Positions 55,706-63,998 of a stretch of 64,000 nucleotides of DNA are shown in pieces. A program made the translations under genes and the position numbers. The stretch's first letter is position 1; every line of letters begins with the position of its first letter. The notes under the pieces were generated by a model. It saw nothing but the letters and a program-made list of their open reading frames with translations. It made no database searches and had not been told where the DNA came from. The stretch comes from Nitrospira sp. (GTDB lineage: Bacteria > Nitrospirota > Nitrospiria > Nitrospirales > Nitrospiraceae). The stretch covers positions 186,001 to 250,000 of the forward strand of contig JACOEM010000005.1 of NCBI GenBank assembly GCA_024998565.1. The letters run 5' to 3'.

Positions 55706-56755
55706 CTAGTGGCGAGCCATCGCAGGAGATTCAGGCTCGGCCGGGCGGGCGAAGAGGCGATGAATGTGCACTTGATACAGGATCACGAGGGCCAGGCCCG
55801 GGGGCACCCACCAGAGACCGACTTCGAGGCCGGTCCGGTCGGTTGCGGCGTTGAGGCTCGTGAGACTGTTGGCCTGTCCGGTCGTCGCAATCAACAGATT
55901 GGGGAAAATCCCCCAAGCCGCCGCGACCAATAGGCTCGCGACCGACACACTCGACGCAACGAAGCCAAGGAACGGCCGTTGACGGACAGCGCCCACGTAC
56001 CGAACGACCAGCGCGACCACCGCCGCCAGGGGCCAGATAAAGCCGATGGGAGCGGCCGCATAATGTGCCCCGAACGCAGGCTGGACTGATGGCAGCGTCA
56101 CAACCACCGCGATGAGCAACAGCACAAGCACGACCGTGGCGAACTTCGCCAGCGCCTCCACCCTTGCCTGCACCTCCCCACGCGTCTTCATCACTAGGAA
56201 ACTCGCACCCTGCAACGTCAACAAAGCGACCAGGGTCACTCCAGTCAGCAGAGTGAACCAATCCAGAATGCCGGGTAGTGGACCGGGGCTGAAGTCGGTC
56301 CAGAGCGGAAGGAAGAAATACCCGCTCGCGTTCAAGGGCACTCCCCGCAGCAGATTCCCCACCACCAGCCCCACCACGAAGGCCAGCAGCAGATTGGCCA
56401 GGAAAAAGATGGTATCCCAGAACGTGCGCCACAACGCGTGATCGACATGCTCCCGTAGCTCGAAAGCCAACCCCCTCCCCATCAGGAGCCACAGCATGAT
56501 CATCAAGGCCAAGTAGAACCCGCTGAACCCCGACGCAAAGGCCTTCGGAAAGGCCAGGAACAACAGGGCGCTGCCGGCGATCACCCACACTTCGTTGCCG
56601 GTCCATACCGGTCCGATCGTCTCCCGCACCAGGCGGCGTTCGCTCTCCTGCCGGGCCACGAAGGGCGACAGAATCCCGACACCGAAGTCATAGCCGTCGA
56701 GCACCACATAGGTGGTCAACACGAACAGCACCAGGGCATACCAGATCGTTTCCAC
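55706..56755 (-). CDS. cydB: Cytochrome bd-type quinol oxidase subunit II
   Basis: 349 residues, about eight to nine membrane segments. Starts METIWYALVLFVLTTYVVLD (GTG 56755), then GYDFGVGILSPFVAR, IGPVWTGNEVWVIAGSALLF and FPKAFASGFSGFYLAL, the CydB signatures. The start lies one base after the cydA stop. The gene ends 17 bp before a RAYT-terminus repeat, leaving no room for a CydX-type small subunit. Confidence 0.93.
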   Translation of the reverse strand: METIWYALVLFVLTTYVVLDGYDFGVGILSPFVARQESERRLVRETIGPVWTGNEVWVIAGSALLFLAFPKAFASGFSGFYLALMIMLWLLMGRGLAFELREHVDHALWRTFWDTIFFLANLLLAFVVGLVVGNLLRGVPLNASGYFFLPLWTDFSPGPLPGILDWFTLLTGVTLVALLTLQGASFLVMKTRGEVQARVEALAKFATVVLVLLLIAVVVTLPSVQPAFGAHYAAAPIGFIWPLAAVVALVVRYVGAVRQRPFLGFVASSVSVASLLVAAAWGIFPNLLIATTGQANSLTSLNAATDRTGLEVGLWWVPPGLALVILYQVHIHRLFARPAEPESPAMARH

Positions 56756-56756
56756 G

Positions 56757-58100
56757 TTAGCTCCCCACCTGCCCCACAACCGGCTCCGTCGGCCCGTGAC
56801 GCAGAGTTTCCACGAACAAGAGGACGAACAGCAGCCCCAACCCGAGATAGATCCCCAGGAAGCCGAGCAAGGTGAAGAGCGCATTGCCTGAATGGACCAG
56901 CGGCGAGATGCCCTCCTCCGTGCGAAAGAGCCCGTACACCAGCCAGGGTTGGCGGCCGAGCTCCGCCGTCATCCAGCCGGCTGTCGTCGCAAGATAGGGA
57001 AAAGGAGCGCTCAACAGCAGGAGCCAGAGCAACCAGCGGGCAGTGAAGAGCCGGCCACGCCACAACCACGCCAGGGCCAATCCCATCACCGCGAGCAGGA
57101 GCGTGCCGAGCCCGACCATGATGTGGTACGCGTAATACAGCAGCGCAATGTGGTCCGGCCACTCGCGCGGGGGAAAAGCATCCAGCCCCTTCACCTTCGC
57201 GTAAAGATCGTCATAGGCGAGCAGGCTCAGCGCCGACGGCACGACGAGCGGATTATCGATCGTCATGGTTTCCATGTTGGGCTGGCCGATCAGCACGAGG
57301 TCGGCGCCGCGCTCGGTACGAAAGAGGCCCTCGAAGGCAGCGCCCTTGACCGGCTGGAACTCGAACACCTGCCGCGCGCTCTCATGTCCCGTCGGTGTGA
57401 TGAGCAGCACCGAGGCGAACGCGCCCGCCACAACGCCCGTGCGCAGACAGGTCCTGGCCAGCGCGGGATGCCTCCCCGCCAGCTGGTAGAGGGCACCCAC
57501 CGCAGCCACCACGAACGCGCCGGTGACGACCGCCGCCGTCATGTTGTGAGCAAACTGCCAGATCAGCCAAGGGTTCGTGAGCAGCCCGACCAGACTTTCG
57601 ACCGTCAGCCGACCATCGGCCGCCACGTGATAGGCCACCGGATGTTGCATCCAGGCGTTTGTCGCCAGGATGAAATAACCGGACAACCATGAGCCGATCC
57701 ACAACAACAGGGTCGCCAGCCACAACGTGCGCCGGCTGACTCGCGATTCGCCGAACAGGAGCAGGCCGAGGAACGACGACTCCAGAAAAAAAGCGAACAC
57801 CCCCTCCATCGCCAGCGTCTGCCCGACGATGCCGCCTGCGTATTCCGAAAACCTGGCCCAGTTGGTACCGAATTGAAATTCGAGCGGAATGCCCGTGACG
57901 ACGCCGAACGCGAAGCTTAGCGCGAAGATGCCGGTCCAGAATCGCGCTACCTGGTGATAATGGTCCCCTTCACTGAGCAAGTCACGCGTCCGCAAATAGA
58001 CCAGCAGCAGGGCCAGCCCCATGGTGAGCTGAGGAAAGAGGTAGTGAAACGTGGCGGTGACGGCGAATTGCAGCCGGTCATATTGCAGCGCGGTGTCCAT
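56757..58100 (-). CDS. cydA: Cytochrome bd-type quinol oxidase subunit I
   Basis: 447 residues. High-affinity terminal oxidase oxidising quinol to reduce O2. Signatures: LQFAVTATFHYLFPQLTMGL (haem-ligand His near the N-terminus), GTNWARFSEYAGGIVGQTLA, EGVFAFFLESSFLGLLLFGE, GHESARQVFEFQPVKGAAFEG and GRQPWLVYGLFRTEEG. The Q-loop is short, as in cyanide-insensitive (CioA-like) forms. ATG 58100 is chosen over an upstream extension to 58214. Confidence 0.94.
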   Translation of the reverse strand: MDTALQYDRLQFAVTATFHYLFPQLTMGLALLLVYLRTRDLLSEGDHYHQVARFWTGIFALSFAFGVVTGIPLEFQFGTNWARFSEYAGGIVGQTLAMEGVFAFFLESSFLGLLLFGESRVSRRTLWLATLLLWIGSWLSGYFILATNAWMQHPVAYHVAADGRLTVESLVGLLTNPWLIWQFAHNMTAAVVTGAFVVAAVGALYQLAGRHPALARTCLRTGVVAGAFASVLLITPTGHESARQVFEFQPVKGAAFEGLFRTERGADLVLIGQPNMETMTIDNPLVVPSALSLLAYDDLYAKVKGLDAFPPREWPDHIALLYYAYHIMVGLGTLLLAVMGLALAWLWRGRLFTARWLLWLLLLSAPFPYLATTAGWMTAELGRQPWLVYGLFRTEEGISPLVHSGNALFTLLGFLGIYLGLGLLFVLLFVETLRHGPTEPVVGQVGS

Positions 58101-58145
58101 CACTTCCCCACCCCCTTGAACAGGCCCCCGCCATTGTGACTGATC

Positions 58146-58212
58146 AGACCTGACGGGGATGCTAGTGACTTCCCCAGGGCCGATGAAGTATTCGATTGCA
58201 AGACCTGACCCC
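58146..58212 (+). repeat. RAYT-terminus-type repeat, copy D (with partial tandem core)
   Basis: Full 24-base copy at 58189-58212 ending TTGCAAGACCTGACCCC. A partial core AGACCTGAC lies at 58146-58154, in the same orientation. The 49 bases 58164-58212 match copy E (59799-59847) at 39 positions, beginning AGTSACTTCCCCAG. Located between pssA and cydA, 36 bp beyond the pssA stop. Confidence 0.8.
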
Positions 58213-58247
58213 AAAATAGTGACCCCAAAATAGAAATAGTGCGACTT

Positions 58248-58844
58248 CTACAATTTCGGGATGTGGAGGGTTTTGCTGATCATTAAGGTGCCGGAGAGGA
58301 TGAACATCAGGGACAACGGATGCAGGTCGCCGGGGCCGACGGTCCAGACGTCTCCGTAGAGGTGCTCGCCGAGACGCTCCTGCCAGGCGGCCAGGGCGAG
58401 GATGCCGGTCAGGAGCGCGGTGGTGGGAATGGGAGTGCCTTCGAAATAGGCTACCTTGTCCCTGCCAGCGGAGAGGTTCTCGGCGGTCACGTTGTACCGG
58501 GCCAGCCGGCTCACCCCGCAGCAGACGAAGTACGTCAGGGCGATCCAGTCCCACCCTCCCCGCAGGCCAGCGGCGAACCCGAGTGCCGCCGGTGCGACGC
58601 CGAACGAAATGATGTCGGCCAGCGAATCCAGCTCCCGCCCCAGTACCGACTGCTGATGCCGCCATCGAGCGACCCGGCCGTCGAACCAATCGAAGGTCAG
58701 CGCCGCAGGCGATAGGGCGGCCGCCGCGAAAAAATGGACCGACAACCGGCTGCTCATGTACTCCATGGCAAAGAACACGCCCGCAAGTCCGCAGGCGGCG
58801 TTAGCCAGCGTGAGCACATCGGCAAGATGGAACTCGCGGAGCAT
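58248..58844 (-). CDS. pssA: CDP-diacylglycerol-serine O-phosphatidyltransferase (phosphatidylserine synthase)
   Basis: 198 residues from ATG 58844. CDP-alcohol phosphotransferase motif in FDWFDGRVARWRHQQSVLG followed by RELDSLADIISFG. N-terminal HLADVLTLANAACGLAGVFFA and about six membrane segments match the PssA type II family. It makes phosphatidylserine, precursor of phosphatidylethanolamine. No psd gene is next to it. A reading frame reaching 58976 exists but lacks conserved sequence. Confidence 0.88.
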   Translation of the reverse strand: MLREFHLADVLTLANAACGLAGVFFAMEYMSSRLSVHFFAAAALSPAALTFDWFDGRVARWRHQQSVLGRELDSLADIISFGVAPAALGFAAGLRGGWDWIALTYFVCCGVSRLARYNVTAENLSAGRDKVAYFEGTPIPTTALLTGILALAAWQERLGEHLYGDVWTVGPGDLHPLSLMFILSGTLMISKTLHIPKL

Positions 58845-59032
58845 CGAGAAATGTTTGGGAGGTGTCGCGGCCACGGCAGGAAAATCTACGCCGAATCTTG
58901 CTGAATGTCCAAACTCTGAACATTGAAGCGCGCGAAGAGCGCTCAGAGCGGCACTTCCAATCCTCACCCCGCCCACCCGAACCAGGCGGCAGGCTGCTAG
59001 GCCCGCCGCTCCGGGGCCGACGTGGGATCGGC

Positions 59033-59350
59033 TTACTTCTCAACCCGCTGCAACGTCGTCACGTGGCCTTTATCGGTGACGTAGGCTTTGACCATATCGC
59101 CTTCGACCACCTTGTCGAGCTTCGTGCTCTTGTCCACATGGACCTTCACCAGATCGCCATCTGTATTTCTGATCTGATAAAACTCACCGTCGATCTTCAT
59201 CAGCGTGCCCTTGACGGCATCCTTGGTGATCCTCTCGCCGAGGGTCGGCGTGGCTTCCTTCTCTTTCATGGGATCGGCCGCAAACGCGAGCCCTCCCCCT
59301 CCGGTGACCAGGGCTGCGACGAGCAGTATTTCAACGCTTCGTTTCATCAT
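59033..59350 (-). CDS. Small exported protein with predicted beta-barrel (OB-like) domain
   Basis: 105 residues from ATG 59350 (with GGGAGGACGT upstream). Signal peptide ends near LAFAADP (residue 25). The mature part has short strands (VKGTLMKIDGEFYQIRNTDG, LVKVHVDKSTKL, VEGDMVKAYVTDKGHVTTL), a pattern of small periplasmic OB-like proteins common in Nitrospirota. Function unknown. Confidence 0.72.
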   Translation of the reverse strand: MMKRSVEILLVAALVTGGGGLAFAADPMKEKEATPTLGERITKDAVKGTLMKIDGEFYQIRNTDGDLVKVHVDKSTKLDKVVEGDMVKAYVTDKGHVTTLQRVEK

Positions 59351-59544
59351 ACGTCCTCCCATGTTGTAACTGAGCCGGTCTCAGCTCTTACCGTACCCCT
59401 CCTGCGAAGGAGGGCATACTGGGAAGATCCCCTGACACAGGGATTCGTGGAGATATGGAACTGACAGACAGGGAAGGGGCAGTGGCAGAAGGAATACGGG
59501 TTAATTGCACAGGGATAGGCCACCACAGGTTCCTACCGCTTCGC

Positions 59545-59748
59545 CTAAGCCTCGTCAGATTGCCGCACCATGAAAAAGTCTTTCTGCGTCAGTCCGCATT
59601 CGTCATGGGTGGTGAGATTCAACGACACCTTGTTGAACCGAATGTCGATATCGGGATGGTGCTGGGTCTTTTGGCGCGCCTTAGGAGAATCTCCTTTTAG
59701 GAATGTGTGTGTCGATCGCTCCTGCCTGCGACCGGATTGGGCAGACAA
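59545..59748 (-). pseudogene. 3' remnant of pterin-4a-carbinolamine dehydratase gene (phhB)
   Basis: The reverse-strand frame ends with QHHPDIDIRFNKVSLNLTTH and ECGLTQKDFFMVRQ, the C-terminal half of PhhB/DCoH, including the His-His-Pro-Asp active-site motif. Homology fades upstream of about residue 15 of this 67-codon frame, and the expected N-terminal half (first His and helix) is absent. The upstream side runs into mobile repeat copy E at 59824-59847. Probably a truncated, non-functional gene. Confidence 0.75.
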
Positions 59749-59798
59749 CGAGGGTAAGGTTCGCGCAATTCTGCCCCACCCGACCGGACGAAGGAGCG

Positions 59799-59847
59799 AG
59801 TCACTTCCCCAGAATCGGTCGATTGTTTGATTGCAAGACCTGACCCC
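59799..59847 (+). repeat. RAYT-terminus-type repeat, copy E
   Basis: 24-base core at 59824-59847 (TGTTTGATTGCAAGACCTGA plus CCCC) with a 25-base left extension shared with copy D. Lies 22 bp beyond the hflX stop and upstream of the phhB remnant. Confidence 0.85.
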
Positions 59848-59868
59848 GAATAGGGTGGAATCCGCGCC

Positions 59869-61257
59869 TCAGCGCGGGAGCTTCTTTTTGATGGCAGTCA
59901 GGTTCTCAGGGGTCGAGCGCACCCGTATCGTGAGCCCCTCGGCATCATAGTCTTCGGACAGGATACGCATCTTGGCGCGGATCTCTGCGACGACCGCCTG
60001 AGCCGTAAACGGAATGCGCAATTCCTCGTCGAGCATATCGCTCTCAAAGTACCCCATGATGCGCTCACGGAGCGCCTGTAGATCGTCCTTGCTTCTCGTG
60101 GACAGCACAATGGCGTCGGGATATTCCGCCTTCAGGGCCGCGAGTTCATCCGGCGCGAGACGATCCCGTTTATTCAACACCAGCAGGCTGGGAACCTCCG
60201 TGGCGCCGACTTCGGCCAACACCTTCCGCGTGACATCGAGTTGGGAACGAAAGGACGGATCGGAGGCATCGACGACAAACAGCAAGAGCGAGGCACTGGC
60301 CGCTTCATCCAGTGTCGACTTGAACGAGGCCACCAGGTCATGCGGGAGCTTTTTGATGAATCCCACCGTATCGGACATGAGCACTTTTGGACGCGTGTCA
60401 GGATACAAGGGCCGGATCGTGGTATCGAGCGTGGCGAACAGCTTGTCGGCCACGAGCACCTCGCTGCCCGTCATCGCCCGCATGAGCGAGGATTTCCCGG
60501 CATTGGTGTACCCGACGAGCGCGACCGTCAATTCGTGTTCCCGCCTTGCGCGGCGCGTCTGGTGCTCGTCCCCGATCGCCGCCAATTCCGTCCGGAGCTC
60601 TTTCGTGCGATCGCGGATTCTTCGCTTATCGAGCTCCAGACTCGTCTCTCCGGCTCCTTTGCCACCAACTCCCCCGCCTTGCCGCTCGCTCCCGCCGCCG
60701 GTTTCCCGCAACCGCGGCGCAAGATAATTGAGCCGCGCGATCTCCACCTGCAGCCGGGCCGCTCTGGTCCGCGCGTGCCGGCTGAAAATCTCAATGATGA
60801 CCCCGGTCCGATCGAGCACCGGCGCGCCGGCGGCACGTTCAAGGTTTTTCAATTGGGACGGCGACAGGTCACAGTCCACGATGACGATCTGCGCCTGCTG
60901 GCCAGGGCCTGGGGAAACCTCGATGGTATCGTCCGATTCGTCGTCGCCTGATTCTTCCGTGACGTCCGGGTCCTCCGCCTCGAACTTCGACGCCGCTTTG
61001 TGCTTCGGCCGCTCAAACGCCGATTCGATTTTTCCGGACCCGCCGGTCCACAGCGCCAATTCGGCCAGTTTGCCCTGTCCCAGGACCGCCGCATATTTAT
61101 CGGAACTCCGCTTTTGCGTCACACGGCCCACGACGTGGTACCCGAGGGTCGTCACCAGACGGGTGAGCTCTTGCAGCGAACTGTCCAGCTCATCCACAGT
61201 CACGCGAGGCGTGCGGATCGCCACAAGCACGGCATTCGGTTGTGAGGGCTTCGACAT
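59869..61257 (-). CDS. hflX: Ribosome-associated GTPase HflX with acidic insertion
   Basis: 462 residues. GTPase that splits stalled 70S ribosomes. N-terminal HflX domain (LVAIRTPRVTVDELDSSLQE ... AAVLGQGKLAEL), then an unusual acidic insertion at about residues 85-118 (EAEDPDVTEESGDDESDDT). The domain resumes at IVIVDCDLSPSQLKNLE and LDRTGVIIEIFSRHART, followed by a coiled linker. The G domain has G1 VGYTNAGKSSL, G3 SDTVGFIKKLP and G4 LNKRD. ATG 61257 is preferred over 61278. Confidence 0.93.
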   Translation of the reverse strand: MSKPSQPNAVLVAIRTPRVTVDELDSSLQELTRLVTTLGYHVVGRVTQKRSSDKYAAVLGQGKLAELALWTGGSGKIESAFERPKHKAASKFEAEDPDVTEESGDDESDDTIEVSPGPGQQAQIVIVDCDLSPSQLKNLERAAGAPVLDRTGVIIEIFSRHARTRAARLQVEIARLNYLAPRLRETGGGSERQGGGVGGKGAGETSLELDKRRIRDRTKELRTELAAIGDEHQTRRARREHELTVALVGYTNAGKSSLMRAMTGSEVLVADKLFATLDTTIRPLYPDTRPKVLMSDTVGFIKKLPHDLVASFKSTLDEAASASLLLFVVDASDPSFRSQLDVTRKVLAEVGATEVPSLLVLNKRDRLAPDELAALKAEYPDAIVLSTRSKDDLQALRERIMGYFESDMLDEELRIPFTAQAVVAEIRAKMRILSEDYDAEGLTIRVRSTPENLTAIKKKLPR

Positions 61258-61351
61258 CGCAGGCCTTTCCTTGACCACATGTTCGTGAGGGTGGCCATTC
61301 TAACAGGGAATTTCGTGCAAAAGCCTACTCACGTCGCAGGACTTCTTCCGG

Positions 61352-61750
61352 TCACGTGCCCTGTTCCCAACTCTTAAAGTCCTTCAGTTGTTCAGCGATG
61401 CTGTTCAACACCCAGGCAATCACCGCCGCATCATCCGCATAACCGACCACAGGAATGAAGTCCGGGATCACATCGAGCGGACTGATGAGATACAGAATCG
61501 CCGCCACGATGGTGACGAGCTTGTGAACCGAAAAGCCGGTATAGGCTCCGCTTACGGACGCTTTCAGTAGCCGCACCAACAATTGAAGGTCGTTCAACAG
61601 CTTGCCACCGCGACCCTGCGCAATCGAAACCGCCGCGGCCAAGAGATGACGAAGCCGCTCTTTGTCCCTGAGATACTCCGCCGCCGTCTGTGTAAACCCT
61701 CGAAACATGGTCAACGCCTTCAGGAGCATTGCTGGAGTCATCGGCTTCAT
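61352..61750 (-). CDS. YkvA-family (DUF1232) membrane protein
   Basis: 132 residues from ATG 61750, with GGGAGG upstream. The DUF1232 core ILYLISPLDVIPDFIPVVGY plus ADDAAVIAWVL forms one or two membrane segments. Basic N-terminal region. Role unknown; widespread small membrane protein. Confidence 0.82.
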   Translation of the reverse strand: MKPMTPAMLLKALTMFRGFTQTAAEYLRDKERLRHLLAAAVSIAQGRGGKLLNDLQLLVRLLKASVSGAYTGFSVHKLVTIVAAILYLISPLDVIPDFIPVVGYADDAAVIAWVLNSIAEQLKDFKSWEQGT

Positions 61751-62183
61751 GAAGTCCTCCCTGAGGGGTGAACATTGCCACGGCACACCATCACGATCGA
61801 GGATAACAGGCAGTCCGTGAAGGATCAATTAGGGCGGCGGGCGAAACACAGGATCAAACCATCAGCGGCGTGGTGGGGACGGAGAGTCAGAGGCTAGCGA
61901 TGCGTGAAGCGAAAAGACTAACGGTGAACAAGCCGAAGGCACCGAGGTGTGGGGCTCACGGGAAGGATAGACTCCCGTCAGGTCAGAATGTTTGATTGCA
62001 AGACCTGACCCTATTTTAGGCCTTCAAATGACCTGCCATGACCTCAGCAATGAAACCATTCCTGACACCAATTCCGCGGTGGCTTGAACTGCCTCCATTT
62101 TGGAAACAGTTGAGATTCGCCTTGTTTTCCACAGGCAAGGGTGGTGTTGCCGACGTTAAAAGGGAAAAAGTGCTGGAGCCATC
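61751..62183. other. Intergenic region holding repeat copy F
   Basis: No gene recognised between the YkvA gene and the end of the HsdR fragment. Repeat copy F lies at 61977-62012. Sequence quality and base content do not otherwise stand out. Confidence 0.5.
61977..62012 (+). repeat. RAYT-terminus-type repeat, copy F with REP-like hairpin
   Basis: TGTTTGATTGCAAGACCTGA plus CCCT at 61989-62012. GTCAGGTC (61977-61984) pairs with GACCTGAC (62002-62009), forming an 8-bp stem of the sort RAYT enzymes recognise. Last core base differs from the other copies. Confidence 0.8.
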
Positions 62184-63998
62184 CTATATCCTCGCCTGGA
62201 TCTGAGGCTGATATAAGTATTTCTGGAACCCAGCGAATACCTGCCCGATCTCTTCCGGCTTTCCCAGGTCAGCCACGGCGTCGGCGATGGAGTTGTGGTA
62301 CTTGAGGCGCAGCAGCGGAGTCAGCTTCTCCTGTTCGAGTTCCTCCACACCGACCGTGACATAATGCGACAGCACGAAGTCGAGGAACACCTGCTGCTTG
62401 TTGTTGAAGTGATGACTGATTTCAACTTTGGCCTTCGAAGCCCGATGTTCGCGACTCAGCGGCGGCAGCGCATAGGCCACGTGCGCCAGCACATCGAAGA
62501 GGTCGCTTTTTTCGGCGTCGATAATCTTCTGCATCTCCGCCATCTGCTGCTTGCCGAAACCTTTCTCGGCCAACCGCTCCAGGAGTTTGGCTCGCGTGTC
62601 CGGCAGGCTCCACAAGGCGCGCAGTTCCGCTTCGTCTTTGAAAAACTCAGGCAGCTTGCCGAAGAGCAGTTCCATAAATTGCTGGGCCGACATCGGCGTG
62701 CCGTCAGGGTGCCAGAAGGACGTGACCATCATGTGCTGAATCGTCCTCGCCTTGCCATCGGCCAACTTCACTATGATCTTTTGTCGTTTGGCGTATTCGG
62801 CAGGCTTTTCGCGCACCCTGTCGGGCAGGAGATCCGGTCGCGGCGGGAAAGGGGCAGGCTTCGGTTCCGGCTCCAGCGGCTCCCCGTCCCACTCCGGATC
62901 ACTAAAATGGTGGTGTGCCTTCACGAAGTCGTAGATCGTGAAGTAGTCCTTGCCGTCATAGAGCCTGGTACCGCGCCCGATGATCTGTTTGAACTCGATC
63001 ATGGAGTTGATCGGGCGCATCAACACGATATTCCGAATGTTCCGGGCATCCACGCCGGTGGAAAGCTTCTGTGATGTCGTCAGGATCGTCGGAATGGTCT
63101 TCTCGTTGTCCTGAAAGTCCCGGAGATGTTGCTCGCCGAGTTCCCCGTCGTTGGCCGTCACCCGTTGGCAATAGTTCGGGTCGGCGACTGACTTCATTTG
63201 GTTGATCAGATCACGCACTGCGAGTGCATGGTCCTGGATGGCGCAGAAGACCAGCGTCTTCTCTTGCTGAATGATCAGGTCCATGAAGAGCTTTACCCGG
63301 TGCGCTTCGCGTTCCTTGATCTCGATGATCCTGTTAAAGTCCAGCTCGGTATAACGCTTGCCGGATTCGATCTCCCCTTCGATCAACTTGTCATCGGGCG
63401 TATAGACATAGTCGTCGAGCGTCGTGGTAATTTGCTTCACCTTGAAGGGTGTGAGAAACCCGTCGTTGATACCGTCTTTCAGCGAGTAGATATAGACCGG
63501 CTCCCCGAAATAGGCATAGGTATCCACGTTGTCTTTGCGTTTGGGGGTGGCAGTCAGGCCGAGTTGTACCGCCGGGGCAAAGTAGTTGAGGATGTCCCGC
63601 CAGTTGCTTTCATCATTGGCCCCGCCGCGATGGCACTCATCGATGACGATGAAGTCGAAAAAGTCCGGCGGGTACTCGCCGAACGCTTCGACAGGCTCAT
63701 CGACCGAGGTATCAGCGCCCCAGGTGCCAGGGACAGATCTGCTTTGTGATAAACGTGGCAACCGATGATTGTTTCCGGCGATCAAGGCAATTTTCTTTGC
63801 CCGGCTCCAGCCTTGCACCTGTTTTTCCCCGGCAAATGCCTCGTCAATGCGGTCGAAGGTCTCGTAATAGATGAGTTTTACAGGGCTGCGTGCTGCCGTG
63901 TGCCTTGCGCCTTCTTGATCATTATGTTGCTGCAGGCGAGTTCGCAGGTTTGTAGTGCTCCCCGTATAAAAGCTCCCATCTGAGCATTCGAGGATATA
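62184..63998 (-). CDS. Chimeric GIY-YIG nuclease / truncated type I restriction HsdR (5' end outside window)
   Basis: Reverse frame open to the right edge (604 codons visible). Residues 1-85 as visible (63998 to about 63740) form a GIY-YIG domain: YILECSDGSFYTGSTTNLRT, ARSPVKLIYYE and EKQVQGWSRAKKIALIAG, lacking only its first few residues. From about 63700 the frame continues as EcoEI-type HsdR at PPDFFDFIVIDECHRGG (motif II, 63630-63641). LTATPKRKD (III), STGVDARNI (V), QIIGRGTRL (VI) and an EcoEI_R_C-like end follow. The HsdR nuclease domain and ATP-binding motif I are absent, so the translocase is probably dead. No hsdM or hsdS is in the window. Confidence 0.8.
   Translation of the reverse strand, partial: YILECSDGSFYTGSTTNLRTRLQQHNDQEGARHTAARSPVKLIYYETFDRIDEAFAGEKQVQGWSRAKKIALIAGNNHRLPRLSQSRSVPGTWGADTSVDEPVEAFGEYPPDFFDFIVIDECHRGGANDESNWRDILNYFAPAVQLGLTATPKRKDNVDTYAYFGEPVYIYSLKDGINDGFLTPFKVKQITTTLDDYVYTPDDKLIEGEIESGKRYTELDFNRIIEIKEREAHRVKLFMDLIIQQEKTLVFCAIQDHALAVRDLINQMKSVADPNYCQRVTANDGELGEQHLRDFQDNEKTIPTILTTSQKLSTGVDARNIRNIVLMRPINSMIEFKQIIGRGTRLYDGKDYFTIYDFVKAHHHFSDPEWDGEPLEPEPKPAPFPPRPDLLPDRVREKPAEYAKRQKIIVKLADGKARTIQHMMVTSFWHPDGTPMSAQQFMELLFGKLPEFFKDEAELRALWSLPDTRAKLLERLAEKGFGKQQMAEMQKIIDAEKSDLFDVLAHVAYALPPLSREHRASKAKVEISHHFNNKQQVFLDFVLSHYVTVGVEELEQEKLTPLLRLKYHNSIADAVADLGKPEEIGQVFAGFQKYLYQPQIQARI

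Noticed and set aside
59455-59700. 81-codon forward frame
   Set aside because: Antisense to the phhB remnant, whose reverse frame has clear homology.
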